Positions 27,113 to 37,221 of a stretch of DNA of 64,000 nt are shown in pieces. Below the pieces are notes generated by a model. It made no database searches. It saw only the letters and a program-made list of their open reading frames with translations, and had not been told where the DNA came from. Positions within the stretch are counted from its first letter, which is position 1. Each line of letters starts with the position of its first letter. The position numbers and the translations under genes were made by a program. Source of the DNA: JAODBJ01 sp963782465 (GTDB lineage: Bacteria; Actinomycetota; Acidimicrobiia; IMCC26256; PALSA-610); the NCBI GenBank assembly GCA_963782465.1, contig CAWAJR010000004.1, positions 124,001 to 188,000 of the forward strand, read 5' to 3'.

Positions 27113-27352
27113 TTACGTCGCGTCGACCCAAAGTGCTCGGTGCGCGTACCCATCCTGTGCCGCGGTTTCGTACGTGAAGCGGACCGGCTGTCCCGCCCGT
27201 AGGCACTTGTAGCCCTCGCCACGAATATTGGAGAAGTGCGCCCAGACTTCACCGTCGACGTCGTCCGACGCGAGCGCGCCCCATCCTTCCTCCTCGAGCC
27301 ACAGGACCACACGGCCGTCGACGGGGCCGTGCTTCGCGAAGCCTCGGGTCAT
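27113..27352 (-). CDS. Cold-shock-domain protein
   Basis: A 79-residue CSD protein. 'GRVVLWLEEEGWGAL' is a divergent form of the first strands with RNP1 (EGWGAL for KGFGFI). RNP2 reads VWAHFS for VFVHFS, and the end 'GYAHRALWV' is as expected. It would bind single-stranded nucleic acid. An alternative frame past the stop encodes VTETAPVAPSA and a TGA next to the palindrome, so the true end may be 27081 if a base is missing here. That is speculative. Confidence 0.8.
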   Translation of the reverse strand: MTRGFAKHGPVDGRVVLWLEEEGWGALASDDVDGEVWAHFSNIRGEGYKCLRAGQPVRFTYETAAQDGYAHRALWVDAT

Positions 27353-27451
27353 ACGAGGAGTATGCCCCGTTTGATTTGCACGACAGGCTGTAGATTCCGG
27401 GTCGTTGCCGAGTTGGAGGCCGCGCCGTGGGGCCGTCGGTACGATCCGGGC

Positions 27452-27913
27452 ATGCCCAGGACCGACCGCGCGTCGCGCTTGATGGACGCGCCCGTGCGCC
27501 GGGTGTTCGATGCCTTGGTGACTCGTGAGGCGTTGGAGAGCTGGCTGCCGCCAGGTGGCATGACGGGACGCTTCGAGCGGTTCGACCCGACCCCGGGTGG
27601 CTCGTACCGGCTTGTTCTCACGTACGCGAGCCCGACGACCTCGCAGGGCAAGAGTTCAGCAAACTCCGACATCGTCGAGGGGCATTACCTCGACATTGTT
27701 CCGGACACTTGCGTGGTACAGGCGGTGGAGTTCATTGCCGACGACCCGAAGTTTGCCGGAACGATGAAGATGACATGGAGGGTGCAGGAGGAACCCGGAG
27801 GCACTCGGGTCGAGATCGTCGCCGACGATGTCCCGGACGGTATCTCCGCCGAGGATCACGCCGTCGGACTTGCTTCCTCCCTCGACAACCTCGCGCGGTT
27901 TGTGGAGTCGTAG
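27452..27913 (+). CDS. SRPBCC / AHSA1-like domain protein
   Basis: A 153-residue protein with the START/Bet v1-like fold. 'DAPVRRVFDALVTREALESWLPPGGMTGRF' is the typical N-terminus and 'GGTRVEIVADDVPDGI...DHAVGLASSLDNLARFVE' the C-terminal helix. Such proteins bind hydrophobic ligands or act in stress responses. Codon use has more A/T at third positions than neighbouring genes. It lies, with the cold-shock gene, between palindrome copies 4 and 5. Confidence 0.8.
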   Translation: MPRTDRASRLMDAPVRRVFDALVTREALESWLPPGGMTGRFERFDPTPGGSYRLVLTYASPTTSQGKSSANSDIVEGHYLDIVPDTCVVQAVEFIADDPKFAGTMKMTWRVQEEPGGTRVEIVADDVPDGISAEDHAVGLASSLDNLARFVES

Positions 27914-27924
27914 GACAGCGTCGG

Positions 27925-27971
27925 GACAGGCGTCGATAGCTATCGCTATGCGATAGCTATCGACGCACGTG
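27925..27971. repeat. 47-bp palindromic element, copy 5
   Basis: Same orientation as copy 4. It lies 11 bases after the SRPBCC stop and one base before the stop of the convergent thiolase gene. Confidence 0.92.
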
Positions 27972-27972
27972 G

Positions 27973-29175
27973 TCAGGCGGCGGCGCGTTCGAGGATGTGG
28001 ACGCCGCACGCGGAGCCGAGACCGATCACGTGCGCGAGCCCGACCCGGGCACCTTCGATCTGGCGGTCGCCGGCCTCACCGCGCAGGTGATGGCAGACCT
28101 CCCAGATGTTCGCGATACCGGTCGCGGCGATCGGGTGGCCCTTCGATTCGAGGCCGCCCGACACGTTCACCGGAGTGCTGCCGTCGCGCCACGGTGCGCC
28201 CGACTCGAAGAAGTCGACCGCGCCGCCCGGCTCGCACAGGCCGAGGTTGTCGTAGTGGACGAGTTCCGCCGTCGCGAAACAGTCGTGCAGCTCGACGAGG
28301 TCGAGATCGTCGGGGCCGACACCGGCCTGCTCGTAGGCCTGCTTCGCCGCGTTCCGCGTGAGCGTGTTGACATCGGGAAGGATCTGGCACGCCTCTTCCC
28401 ACGGGTCGGAGGTGAGCACCGACGCGGCGACCTTCACCGCGCGCCGCTGCTGTTCGAGCGAGAGCGTCTTCAACTTCGAGTCCGACACGACAACGGCGGC
28501 GGCCGCGCCGTCGCAGTTCGCGGAGCACATCGGGCGCGTGTTCGGGTAGGCGATCATCACGTCGCCCATGATCTGCTCGAGGCTCATCTTCTTCGTGTAC
28601 GCCGCGAGCGGGTTCAGCGTGGAGTGCGCGTGGTTCTTCTCGCTGATGCGGGCGAACAGTTCGAAGCTCGTACCGCCGTACTTGTGGCCGTACTCCATGC
28701 CGACCTGCGCGAACACGCCCGGCATCGTCTCGGTGCCGACACGGCCGTCGAGCGGCGCGACCGCGCCCATCCGCCCGTGCGGTGCCCACTCATCGGACCC
28801 TTGCTGCGCGCGGCCGCCCGCGAGCAGGCCGGCTCCGGCCAGCTTCTCGACACCGACCGCGAGTCCCATGTCGCACTCGCCCGACTTCACCGCCATGATC
28901 GCGGTACGCAACGCGGTGGCGCCGGTCGCGCACGCGTTGGCGACGTTGTAGACGGGGATACCCGTCTGGCCGATCTGCTTCTGCAGCTGCTGGCCGATAC
29001 CGGCGCTCGCGTTCATCAGGTTGCCGGCGGCGAGCACGCCCATGTCTTTGATGGTGACGCCGCCGTCGTCGAGCGCGGCGAGCGCGGCTTCGGAGGCAAG
29101 GTCGACGACGTCTTGGTCGTAGTGCTTGCCGAACTTCGTCATCTTGATGCCGAGGATCCACACGTCTTCTGCCAT
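27973..29175 (-). CDS. Thiolase-like (acetyl-CoA acetyltransferase / lipid-transfer) protein
   Basis: A 400-residue thiolase-fold protein. The active-site Cys lies in 'NVANACATGATAL', a His in 'HDCFATAEL', and 'GGLESKGHPIAATG' gives the GHP motif. The late Cys motif is 'GLGSACGVHIL'. Such SCP2-type thiolases, paired with a zinc-ribbon/OB partner, act in steroid side-chain or fatty acyl-CoA breakdown. The start shares one base with the stop of that partner gene (TGATG), so they form a translationally coupled pair. Confidence 0.9.
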   Translation of the reverse strand: MAEDVWILGIKMTKFGKHYDQDVVDLASEAALAALDDGGVTIKDMGVLAAGNLMNASAGIGQQLQKQIGQTGIPVYNVANACATGATALRTAIMAVKSGECDMGLAVGVEKLAGAGLLAGGRAQQGSDEWAPHGRMGAVAPLDGRVGTETMPGVFAQVGMEYGHKYGGTSFELFARISEKNHAHSTLNPLAAYTKKMSLEQIMGDVMIAYPNTRPMCSANCDGAAAAVVVSDSKLKTLSLEQQRRAVKVAASVLTSDPWEEACQILPDVNTLTRNAAKQAYEQAGVGPDDLDLVELHDCFATAELVHYDNLGLCEPGGAVDFFESGAPWRDGSTPVNVSGGLESKGHPIAATGIANIWEVCHHLRGEAGDRQIEGARVGLAHVIGLGSACGVHILERAAA

Positions 29176-29579
29176 CACGCCACCTCCAGAGGCTCGAACC
29201 CGAAACCGATCGCTTCGACACCCGCCGAATCGGTACCGATCGGGTACGTCGTCAAACGCACCTTCATCCCGAGCTTCACGTGTTCCGGGTCGGGTTCGGT
29301 GTTGACGACGTTGCCGCGCACGCTCGTTCCGTCGCAGTCGATCACGCCCGCGACGAACGGCACCGGGATACCGGGTGCCGCCATCGAGACGATCGTGTAC
29401 GAACGCAGTTCGCCCTCGGTCGCGATCGCGACCTTGTCGAACGTGCGACCGCCGCACGACGCGCACGCGTTCCGGCGGTCGAAGAAGCGGGCGCCGCACG
29501 TGGTGCAGCGATTCGCTTCGAGGTGGGGGTCGTCGCCGAGTACGAGGTAGTCGACGAGCGGGACGGCACCGGTGCTCAC
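29175..29579 (-). CDS. Zinc-ribbon / OB-fold protein (DUF35 type), thiolase partner
   Basis: A 134-residue protein starting at GTG. The rubredoxin-like ribbon has CTTC and CASC pairs (residues about 25-41), followed by an OB-fold: 'VPFVAGVIDCDGTSVRGNVV'. DUF35 proteins form complexes with thiolases and hydratases and bind acyl-CoA. Coupling to the thiolase downstream supports that role. Confidence 0.9.
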   Translation of the reverse strand: MSTGAVPLVDYLVLGDDPHLEANRCTTCGARFFDRRNACASCGGRTFDKVAIATEGELRSYTIVSMAAPGIPVPFVAGVIDCDGTSVRGNVVNTEPDPEHVKLGMKVRLTTYPIGTDSAGVEAIGFGFEPLEVA

Positions 29580-29621
29580 AGTTCCTCCGACGTTCCGCTG
29601 GGCGTGTGGTTTGAAGTCACG

Positions 29622-31041
29622 ATGTCTTTGCAGAGTACCTTCGCCGGATCGAAGCCGCCCTGGACGCGCTTGCCTGCCTGCACGAACGGCTCTTCGACGT
29701 CGGCGCGGGCCTCGTGCGCGTCGCGCCGGGCGTGACGCCGGGCATCGACCTGTCGTCGTTGTCGCTGCACGCGGTGCGGGAAACGGCGCTGGGCGCCGTG
29801 GTCGACTTGCGGGCCGGGAACGTCGAGCGGGCCGCCGTCGCGCTGGACCGGGTGCTCGACCACCAGTACGTCGAGGCCGGCCGGCCGTGGTCGGGCACGT
29901 TCAAGGTGGTCGCCGAGGAGGCCGCGCCGCCCGGCGACGGCGCGGTCGAGTGGTACCACTACGACCCCAACTGGCGGCAGTTCGTGGGCTGCACGCTCGC
30001 GTTCGTCGTCGCGGAACATGGAGGCGGGCTGCCGGGGGCGCTGGCGACGCGTATCGAGGACGCGATCGGGCGGTGCGTCGCCGGTGAACCGCCGTCGCGT
30101 ATCCCCGACTGGTACACCAACCCGGCGCTCATGCACGCGTGGCTCGAAGCGTGGGTCGGCGCGCGGAAAGGCGACCAGGCGCTGGTCGCCGCCGGCGAGG
30201 CGCGGCTCGGCCGGGTGACGGCCCGCTTCGACCGGGCCGGCGACGTCGACGAGTACAACTCGCCGACCTACGACGGCGTCGACCTGTTCGCGTTGGCGTT
30301 GTGGTCGCGGTTCCCGCCGACCCCGCGCTTCGAAGCCGAGGGCGCGCGGCTGGGCGCCGCGATCGGGGCGCGGATCAGCGCGCTCTACCACCCGCGGTTG
30401 CGCGCGATCTGCGGGCCTATATCCGCGCGTACGGGCTCTTACTCGATCGGTACGTGTCGCTTGCGGGGTTGCTGCTCGGCGTCGCGCCGCCGGTGCTCGA
30501 CGAGCAAACCGTGCACGTGCACGACCTCTACTTCCTGGAACTGTTCGACGCGCTGGGTGATGTGATCCAACCGCACCTGCGTACCGTCCCGGTGGACGCG
30601 GCGCGCGTCCACGAGCAGCGCTTCGGACCGGTCGTCGCGACGAGCCGCCTCGGCCCGACGTGGGCGATCGGCGCGGAACGGGGACGGGTACCGGCGTTCT
30701 CGAAGGACCAGTACGTGCCGTTCACGGTTCATTTCGAAGACGCCGGTGCGGCGTACGCGCTCGGCATCAAGCTGGGCGACGCGACGAGAAGCGTCGACGC
30801 GACGTTCGACGGCGACCGTTCGGTGGCGCTCCACGCGGCGTCGCTCGAGGGCACGGTTGCGTTGATCGTGCTGTGCTCCGCCGAACCGACGCTGAGTGCG
30901 CGGGGCTGCACGCTCGGGCCGCTCGAGCTCGCGTTCGACTCGCCGCCCGTGCAGGTGGAGCGGGTGTCGACGCCGACTGCCGTGGAAGTGCGCCTGACCT
31001 GGAGCGCCGAGCATGTCCGCGTCGCAGCACGGCTGCGCTGA
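29622..31041 (+). CDS. Large hypothetical protein, alpha/alpha-toroid-like, two frameshifts
   Basis: Read over two lost bases (about 29635-29645 and 30395-30415) the gene has roughly 473 codons from ATG 29622 and ends LRTV...VRVAARLR. The mid-part 'DEYNSPTYDGVDLFALALW' resembles a helical-barrel hydrolase/lyase core, with 'HYDPNWRQFVG' and 'WYTNPALMHAWLEAW' upstream. I cannot assign it to a characterised family. It is divergent from the thiolase pair. After the first frameshift, reading continues 'YLRRIEAALDALACLHERLFD', which supports the chosen start. Confidence 0.6.
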
Positions 31042-31081
31042 CTCGCGAGCGACAACACGCGAAAAAGCTCGATTCGCGACG

Positions 31082-31266
31082 CTCCCAAACGGGACGACCG
31101 CGCCACACCGGCCACCACGCGACACTCCCAAACGGGACGACCGCGTTGCACCCGCCACCACGCGACGCTCCCAAACGGGACGACCGCGCCACACCGGCCA
31201 CCACGCGACACTCCCAAACGGGACGACCGCGTTGCACCGGCCACCACGCGACACTCCCAAACGGGA
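31082..31266. repeat. 43-bp tandem repeat, four full units plus a partial
   Basis: Units start at 31082, 31125, 31168, 31211 and 31254, exactly 43 bp apart. Each begins CTCCCAAACGGGACGACCGCG, and the second half alternates between a CCACACC and a TTGCACC version. TCCC-AAAC-GGGA inside each unit can form a small hairpin. The period is not a multiple of three, so it is not coding. Confidence 0.9.
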
Positions 31267-31334
31267 GGAGTGACTTGGGTGCATGGGCGCGATCGTCCCG
31301 CTCGGGAGGATCGCGGGAGCGGCCTACATCCGAT

Positions 31335-31354
31335 GTGCTCCCAAATGGGAGCAC
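31335..31354. terminator. Hairpin downstream of the tandem repeat
   Basis: Perfect arms GTGCTCCCA / TGGGAGCAC. On the plus strand it is followed by GGGGG and five T (31362-31371). It lies between the plus gene ending at 31041 and the minus gene ending at 31382. It shares the CTCCCAAA-GGGAG theme of the adjacent repeat. Confidence 0.6.
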
Positions 31355-31381
31355 CGCGAATGGGGGTTTTTCGCGTGGTCG

Positions 31382-32346
31382 TTATTCGCAGGCGATGCCG
31401 TCGTTGTCGCGGTCGAGGCCGCTGCGATAGCCGGGTTGCCCGCGATGGATCGGCGCGACGCCCGCGGCGCGGGCGGCGGCGCAGTTCGCGTAGTAGACGC
31501 CGCTCGTGACCGGCGGGGCGGCCCCGGCCAGCGCGCCCCGGTCGGCGCGGTATCGGCGGGGAGCGGCTCGGTGGGGCACGCGGCGAGTACCCGGACGAAC
31601 GCGTCGCGTTCCGCGGCCGTCGCCCACAGGCCCCAGTGCAGTTTCACGCTCACCTGCCGAGCGACGTACTTGCACCGATAACCCTTGTTCGGCGGCAACC
31701 ACGTTGCCGCGTCCCCATCGCCCTTCGCTTCGTTGGCCGGCCCGTCGACCGCGAGCAACTCGGCCGGGTCGTTGGCGAACCGTTCGCGGCGCGACGCGTC
31801 CCACGCGTACGCGCCCGTCTGCCACGCGTCCGACAGCGCGACGACGTGGTCGATCTGGACCGCGGCGGCATTCGCCTTCTCGAACTGGACCGTGTGCCCG
31901 GTGTACGGCTCGGCCAGCACCCCGGAGATCACGACGCAACCGTGCGTCCCGTCCCGCCACGCCTTGTGCGTGAGATCTCGGTTCAACACGTCGTTGCGCG
32001 TGTCGCAGCCATTGCGATCGACGTCGGCCCAGGCCGGCCCGAACTGGTCGCGTGAGTACCCGGTTGTCGGTGCCCGGCCCTTCACGGTCACCCGCGACGC
32101 GGCAGCCAGCGCGCTCCCCGGCGTCGCCGCCACCGAGGTGGGAACCGGCACCGACGCGGGAACCGGTGAAGACACCGGCGCCGGCGGTCGCGCCGTCGCC
32201 GAGGTCGGCGCGTGGGCGCGCACCGACGCCGGCGGGACCTTCGTCGACGACGTTGCCGGGCCGGAGGTCGCGCTGCTCGCGCACGACGCGGCGACGCCGG
32301 CCATCCCCACCAGCACGAACTGTCGTGCCACGCCCCTCAATCGCAT
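31382..32346 (-). CDS. Secreted HNH (DUF1524-like) nuclease with C-terminal excalibur domain (one frameshift near 31535-31550)
   Basis: About 321 codons. A lipoprotein-like signal ends AASC (residues 19-22), then comes a Pro/Ser/Thr/Val linker. The nuclease domain has 'VQIDHVVALSDAW' (IDH motif), 'FANDPAELLAVDGPANEAKGDGDAATWLP' and 'RCKYVARQ'. One base is missing before the C-terminal excalibur calcium-binding motif 'GLDRDNDGIACE'. Secreted DNA-degrading enzymes of this kind serve nutrition or competition. GGAGG lies five bases before ATG 32346. It is followed on the same strand from the papain-like gene after 31 bases. Confidence 0.8.
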
Positions 32347-32377
32347 CCTCCCGAGAGGATGCCAGGCCGGACGGTCG

Positions 32378-33181
32378 TCAGGCGGGCGCGGGCTGGCCGG
32401 CGGCGGGCGCGGGCCGGCCGGCGACGAGCGCGAGGTCGGCCCGGAGGGTCTCGATGTCGAGCCCGACGGGCGCCACCTCACCGGTGAACCAATCGGGACT
32501 GAGCACCGCGTAGGCCTCGTCGCAGTACGCGTCGAGGAACTCCCACGTCATCTGCTTCGTCGAACCCCAGGAGACGCAGCTGACGCGCCGTTCGTTGTAC
32601 GCGACGACGGCCGCGGCGTGCCCGCCCCACGATCCGGGCGCACCGCGGCCGACCGGCCCGCCAGGCGGGACGGCCCACGTGACTTGCGATTGGGCGGTGG
32701 TCGGGAGCTTGAGCCCGATCATGCAACCGCCGAACAGGTTGATCGCGTCACGAATGTGTTCATGGTTGTGCGGTTCGAGAGCGACGTACGCCTCGATGAA
32801 ACGGCTGCCGATGCCGTGTTTCCGCCAGTAGTTCAAGACGTCGAGCTCGGCCACCCCGTGGTCGTTCTCCCCGGTGGCCGGGTCGTACCCGCTCAGCGCC
32901 CGGTACGCGCCCATGACGTCGTCGTCGGTGAGCTTGACGTCGGCGCCGGTCTGTGAGGTCCACTCCTCGATGAGGTGCGCGGCCGCGGCGAGCGAGCAGT
33001 CGCCCGTACGGTCGTTCAACATCAGTCCCCACGCGTTCGGCTCGACCTTGTCGCCCCAGTCGCGCGCACGCGGCGGCGCCGGCAGCACGGTCGTGTCGAG
33101 ATAGTCGGCGAGGAGCAGCGTGCGCGGATCGTGGCGCGGGTCCGGCTTCCCGAGCCGCATCTTGGAGTGGTCGACTCCCAT
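32378..33181 (-). CDS. Papain-like (C1-type fold) cysteine-protease-like protein
   Basis: A 267-residue protein without an obvious signal peptide. The candidate catalytic Cys lies in 'NDRTGDCSLAAAAHLIE' and the His in 'SWGGHAAAVVAYN', spacing like a C1 peptidase. 'SCVSWGSTKQMTWEFLDAYCDEAYAVLS' follows with the Trp-Gly motif. The C-terminus is Pro/Ala-rich. Activity is not certain, since some relatives are non-enzymatic. It is flanked by the SARP/AAA regulator upstream (36 bases) and the secreted nuclease downstream. Confidence 0.7.
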   Translation of the reverse strand: MGVDHSKMRLGKPDPRHDPRTLLLADYLDTTVLPAPPRARDWGDKVEPNAWGLMLNDRTGDCSLAAAAHLIEEWTSQTGADVKLTDDDVMGAYRALSGYDPATGENDHGVAELDVLNYWRKHGIGSRFIEAYVALEPHNHEHIRDAINLFGGCMIGLKLPTTAQSQVTWAVPPGGPVGRGAPGSWGGHAAAVVAYNERRVSCVSWGSTKQMTWEFLDAYCDEAYAVLSPDWFTGEVAPVGLDIETLRADLALVAGRPAPAAGQPAPA

Positions 33182-33217
33182 CGCCGGCCAGCCTGCACGG
33201 GGCCTGTAAAGCCGCCG

Positions 33218-36200
33218 TTAACGGGTCGGCCCGCGACCCTCCCCGGCGCGGACCAGCACTCGCCCGAAGCCGTGCCGCGCCGCGATTTCCCGGGCCGATC
33301 GGGTGAGGGCGTCGCCCGCGGCCGGGTCGAGCAAGGCCAGCTCGGCCTGCGCGCTCGCCAGCCAGTAGGGAAGGCCGAGTGCGTCGGCGACCCGGGCCGC
33401 CTCGCGGTAGTGGACGGCCGCGGCCTCGACCTCACCCGCCGCGGCCGCGAGGCCCGCCAACCAGTAGTGGCCGCTTCCGAGCACCGCGCCGCCGACGCCG
33501 AACACCACGATCTGGTCGGCGTGAGGTTCGAGCAGCGGGCGCAGCAACTGCACCACCTCACGGTCGCGGGCGAACGCCGCCACCCCGGCGAAGAGCGCAA
33601 TCCCGGCGAGCCAGAAGGCATCCCGCGGCAGCTTCGACCCGTCGGGCCGAGGGCCCGCCGGGTGAGCCGCGCGCCCTCGTCGGGCCGGCCCGTGTCGCAC
33701 GCCGCGATGGCCGCGAGCGCATAGCCGGCGCGGTACGCGGGCTGGGCGTCGGGCGCGGCCTGCAGGACACCGAGCAACTCGTTGAGCCGGCCCTGCTCGT
33801 AGCGGACCACGAATTCCTGCAGCAACTGCGCGCCCGCGGCGTGCCGGTCGAGTGCTCGCCCGCGCAGGGCGGCCCCGCGCGCGAGCTGTTCGGCCACGGC
33901 AAGGTCGCCGCGCATCGTCGCCTGGGTGGCGCGCAACACACCCGCCCAGTACGTGTGCCGCGGTGCGCGGCGTTCTCGCGCCAGTGCTTCGTACTCGTCG
34001 AGACCGCGATGGAATTCGTCGACGCACCCGGCTTGGAGCAGGTCGGCGAGCAACTCACGTCGCGCTCGAAGATGGATGTCGGGGTGCGCGTCGGGCAAGG
34101 CGACCCGGCACGCGTGCCGCGCGAACTCCAGGCGAGACGCCACCGCTCCCGGGTCGTGCGTGTACCAGCGGTGCATCGCCAGCTGCGCGGTCGCGATGCT
34201 CGGCGGTTCGAGCGACGCCGCGATGTCGAGCGCCTCGGCCGCGATACGACCCTCGCGGTCGGGATCGAGGAAGTACAACCTGGTCGCGAGCCCGTTGAGC
34301 ACCCGCACCCGGCGGACGGGGTCGGCGTCGCCGATCGCGGCGAGCGCTTCGTCGAGGAGGGCGGCTCCCTCAGCCGTGTCGAACCCCGAACTCCACAGCT
34401 CCGCGGCGCCGAGTGCGACGTCGGCCAGCAAGCCGGCATCCTCGGCGTGCCGCGCGCTGTCGGCCGCCGCCAGGTACATGTCGTGCGCCGGCGCGACCCG
34501 GCCGTCGGCCTCGTAGGCCCACGCGAGTGCGAATTGCAGCCGCCCGATCGAACCGGCGTCGGACCCGCGACTCCGCTCGATCTCGATCGCGCGCGCGTAC
34601 CACTCCGCGGCTTCGTCGAACGCGAACCGGGCGCGCGCGTCGTCGCCGTTCCGGCGGGCGCACAACGCGGCTTGCCCGGTATCGCGGTACGGCAGCGCCG
34701 CGCACACGTGGCGCCCGAACTCTTCGCGGCGTTCCGTGACCACTGCGATCCCGCGGGCTTCGATCGCGCTCGCCGCGGCGCCGTGCAAACGCGCGCGGCG
34801 GTCGGGGTCGATGCGCGCGTACACGACGTTGCGCACCAAGGCATGCGGGAACGCCACTTGCAACGGGTCGAGCTCGTCGTCGACGAGCAGTCGCACCGCG
34901 AGGCACTCCTCCAGCGCGTCCAGCGCGACGAACGGGGACAGGCCCGAGACGGCGCCGATCATGTCGGTCGACAGGTCGCGTCCCAAGACCGCGGCCGCCT
35001 CCAAGACCGCCTGCGCCGCGGGTGACAGACGAGCGATGCGGCGGTCGACGAGCGCGCCGACACCGGGCGGCGCGATCACCTTCAGCAGCTGCGCCAATTC
35101 CCGCTGCCGGTCGACGCCGAACGTGTGCTCCTCGAGTTCGCGCAGCAACTCACGGATGAAGAACGGGTTGCCACCCGTCAGTTCGTGGACCAGCGGCGCG
35201 GCCGCGAGGAGCAGCTCGACCCGGTCGGGTGCGGCCACGGTTCGCACGAGCGCGCGCACGCCGCGCTCGTCGAACCCCGACAGGGTGATCTCGTCACCGA
35301 AACCTCGGCGTGCCAGCCGCGCGAGCAATTCGGCCCGCTCGTGACCGATCTCGTCGTCGCGGCAGGTCGCGAGCACCAACAAACGTTCCACCGAAGGCGT
35401 GCGAAGAAGCTGGCGCAGCGCCAGCAACGTCGGGCGATCGGCCCAGTGCACGTCTTCGACGACGAGGACCAGTGGGCGCGACGGCAGCGCCGCCACCGCG
35501 TCGGTGATCTCCTCCAGGAACCTCACCTGCTCCGCCGCGGGGTCCTCGGGCGGCGCCGGCGTTCCCCCGCCGGGGCCGGCCGCCGCCACCGTCGCGACCG
35601 CGGCCTTGGCGCCGACCGCCGCCGCCAGGGCGTCGAGACCGACCCCGTCGGGGACGCAGGCGCTGCGCAGGATTGCCGCTCCCGCGCGGTCGGCACGCGC
35701 CGCGAACTCGGTCACGATGGTCGACTTACCGATGCCGGCGGCGCCCCGTACGAGCGCGAAGCGGCTCCCGCCGGCGCCCGCCTCGTCGAGCCGAGCCAGC
35801 ATCCACGCCAGTTCGGCCCGGCGGCCGACGAACCGGCGGGGCGCGACCCGGCGCTCGGAGAGCTTGGCGGGCGCGACTCGTGGCAGCGCCCAATCGAGCT
35901 TCGGCCGCTGCAGCAGCACGTCTTCTTCGAGACTGCGCAGTTCGGGCGACGGTTGCACGCCCAACTCCTCGTCGAGCCGTCGCGCCAGTTCGCCGTAGGC
36001 CCGCAACGCGTCCGCCTGGCGACCGCACCGGTACAAGGCCCGCATGAGCAACCCGGTCAAGCGTTCACGGAGCGGGTACGCGTGCACGGCCGCGGTGAGG
36101 TCGTCGACGAGCGCGAGGTGGTCGCCGATGGCGAGGCGTGCGACCCCCAGTTCTTCGATCGCGACGGCGCGCAGCTCCTCGATGCGCGCGATCTCCGCCG

Positions 36201-36654
36201 CGGCCGCGTTGAGGTCGCGCACGTCCTGGTACGCATCACCGCGCCACAAGGAGAGCGCGTCCACGAGTTGCGCGACCGCAAAGACCTGTTCACCGCCGGC
36301 GTTGGCTTCACGCCCGAGGAGCACCAGCCGTTCGAACCGTTCCGCGTCGAGCTCGTCGGGCTCGACCCGCAGGACGTAGCCGTGCGCAGTTGCCGGGAGC
36401 CGCCCGCTCGGTGCGTTGGCGCCGCGCTCAGGCTCGAGCGCCCGCCGTAACCGGCCGACGTGCACGCGCAGCGCGGTCGACGCGCTGGGCGGCGCGGAAC
36501 CTTCCCACAGCCAATCGATCAGCTGCTCGCTCGGTACCGGCCGGTTCGCGTGCATCGCCAGGAAGGCGAGGAGCTGGCGGGGCTTGCCACCGCGGATCGT
36601 GACGCTCGAGCGATCATGCACGACCTCGACCGGCCCGAGCACTCGTAGCTGCAT
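33218..36654 (-). CDS. SARP/BTAD-type regulator with AAA ATPase and TPR-like region (one frameshift near 33644-33650)
   Basis: About 1145 codons. Residues 1-100 form an OmpR-like winged helix ('MQLRVLGPVEVV', 'LIDWLWEGSAP'). Residues 100-255 are the BTAD helices (end 'DEELGVQPSPELRSLEE'). Next is an AAA/NACHT-like ATPase: Walker A 'GAAGIGKST' and Walker B 'LVLVVEDVHWAD'. About 500 residues of TPR-like helices follow. One base is missing shortly before 'LPRDAFWLAGIALFAGV', so the last ~145 residues are in another frame. Large SARP/LuxR-type regulators of this build control secondary metabolism or exoenzymes. Adjacent nuclease and peptidase genes may be targets (inference). Confidence 0.85.
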
Positions 36655-36770
36655 GGACCCCCATCCGCGCGCCGGTGCCGAGCACTTCGCAGCGAGCGTA
36701 ACACCGTCGCCCGAGCGCGGCCCGGGCCGCGTTTACGGCGCGTTTACCGCCCTCGACCCACACTCCGCCG
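36655..36770. promoter_or_regulatory. Divergent promoter region of the SARP regulator and 36771 gene
   Basis: 116 bases between two divergent genes. It includes GTTTACGGCGCGTTTACC near 36730-36747, a TTTAC pair separated by 11 bases. This could be a direct-repeat operator for the SARP protein, which commonly binds spaced heptameric repeats. The assignment is speculative. Confidence 0.35.
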
Positions 36771-37205
36771 GTGAGATTCGACCCCGAAGACGTGAGGAAG
36801 GTGGCCGTGCCCGAAGCCGCGAATTCGAACCGCGACGGGTTGCCGATGAACCCCGGTATGGCAATCGTCATCGCCGCCAACAACAGCCTGAGCGACCCGC
36901 AGTTCCGCGACCGCGTGCGCCAGATGCACGCGGAGCAAGTACCACTCACGCAGATGGTCGACGCGCTCGGCCTCGACAAGGAATGCATCCCCCAGGTGCG
37001 CCAGATCCTGGAGGACCTCGACCCCGAGGTGGTGGCCGGCATCCGAGCGGCGACGCTCGCGATGCTCGACAGCGGCGAGTACATCATGCCGCTCGACTGC
37101 AACGTGACAACCGCCGAGCTCGAGCACGGGATGCAGGTCGACGTCGCGGTCGAGGAAGAGGACCAGAAGGACACCATCGTCGTGCGCCCGTTGGCACCCG
37201 GATAG
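36771..37205 (+). CDS. Hypothetical protein
   Basis: A 144-residue soluble protein from GTG 36771. Mostly helical-looking central part ('DPQFRDRVRQMHAEQVPLTQMVDALGLDKECIPQVRQILEDL'), followed by 'MLDSGEYIMPLDCNVTTAELEHGMQVDVAVEEE'. Third-position G/C is high, so it is a real gene, but I recognise no family. Later in-frame starts are possible. It precedes another hypothetical at 37245, probably in the same transcript. Confidence 0.65.
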   Translation: MRFDPEDVRKVAVPEAANSNRDGLPMNPGMAIVIAANNSLSDPQFRDRVRQMHAEQVPLTQMVDALGLDKECIPQVRQILEDLDPEVVAGIRAATLAMLDSGEYIMPLDCNVTTAELEHGMQVDVAVEEEDQKDTIVVRPLAPG

Positions 37206-37221
37206 GACGCCGGCGCAGGCA

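Noticed and set aside
31082..31266. CRISPR array
   Set aside because: Units are 43 bp and the would-be spacers are nearly identical alternating sequences; no cas gene nearby.
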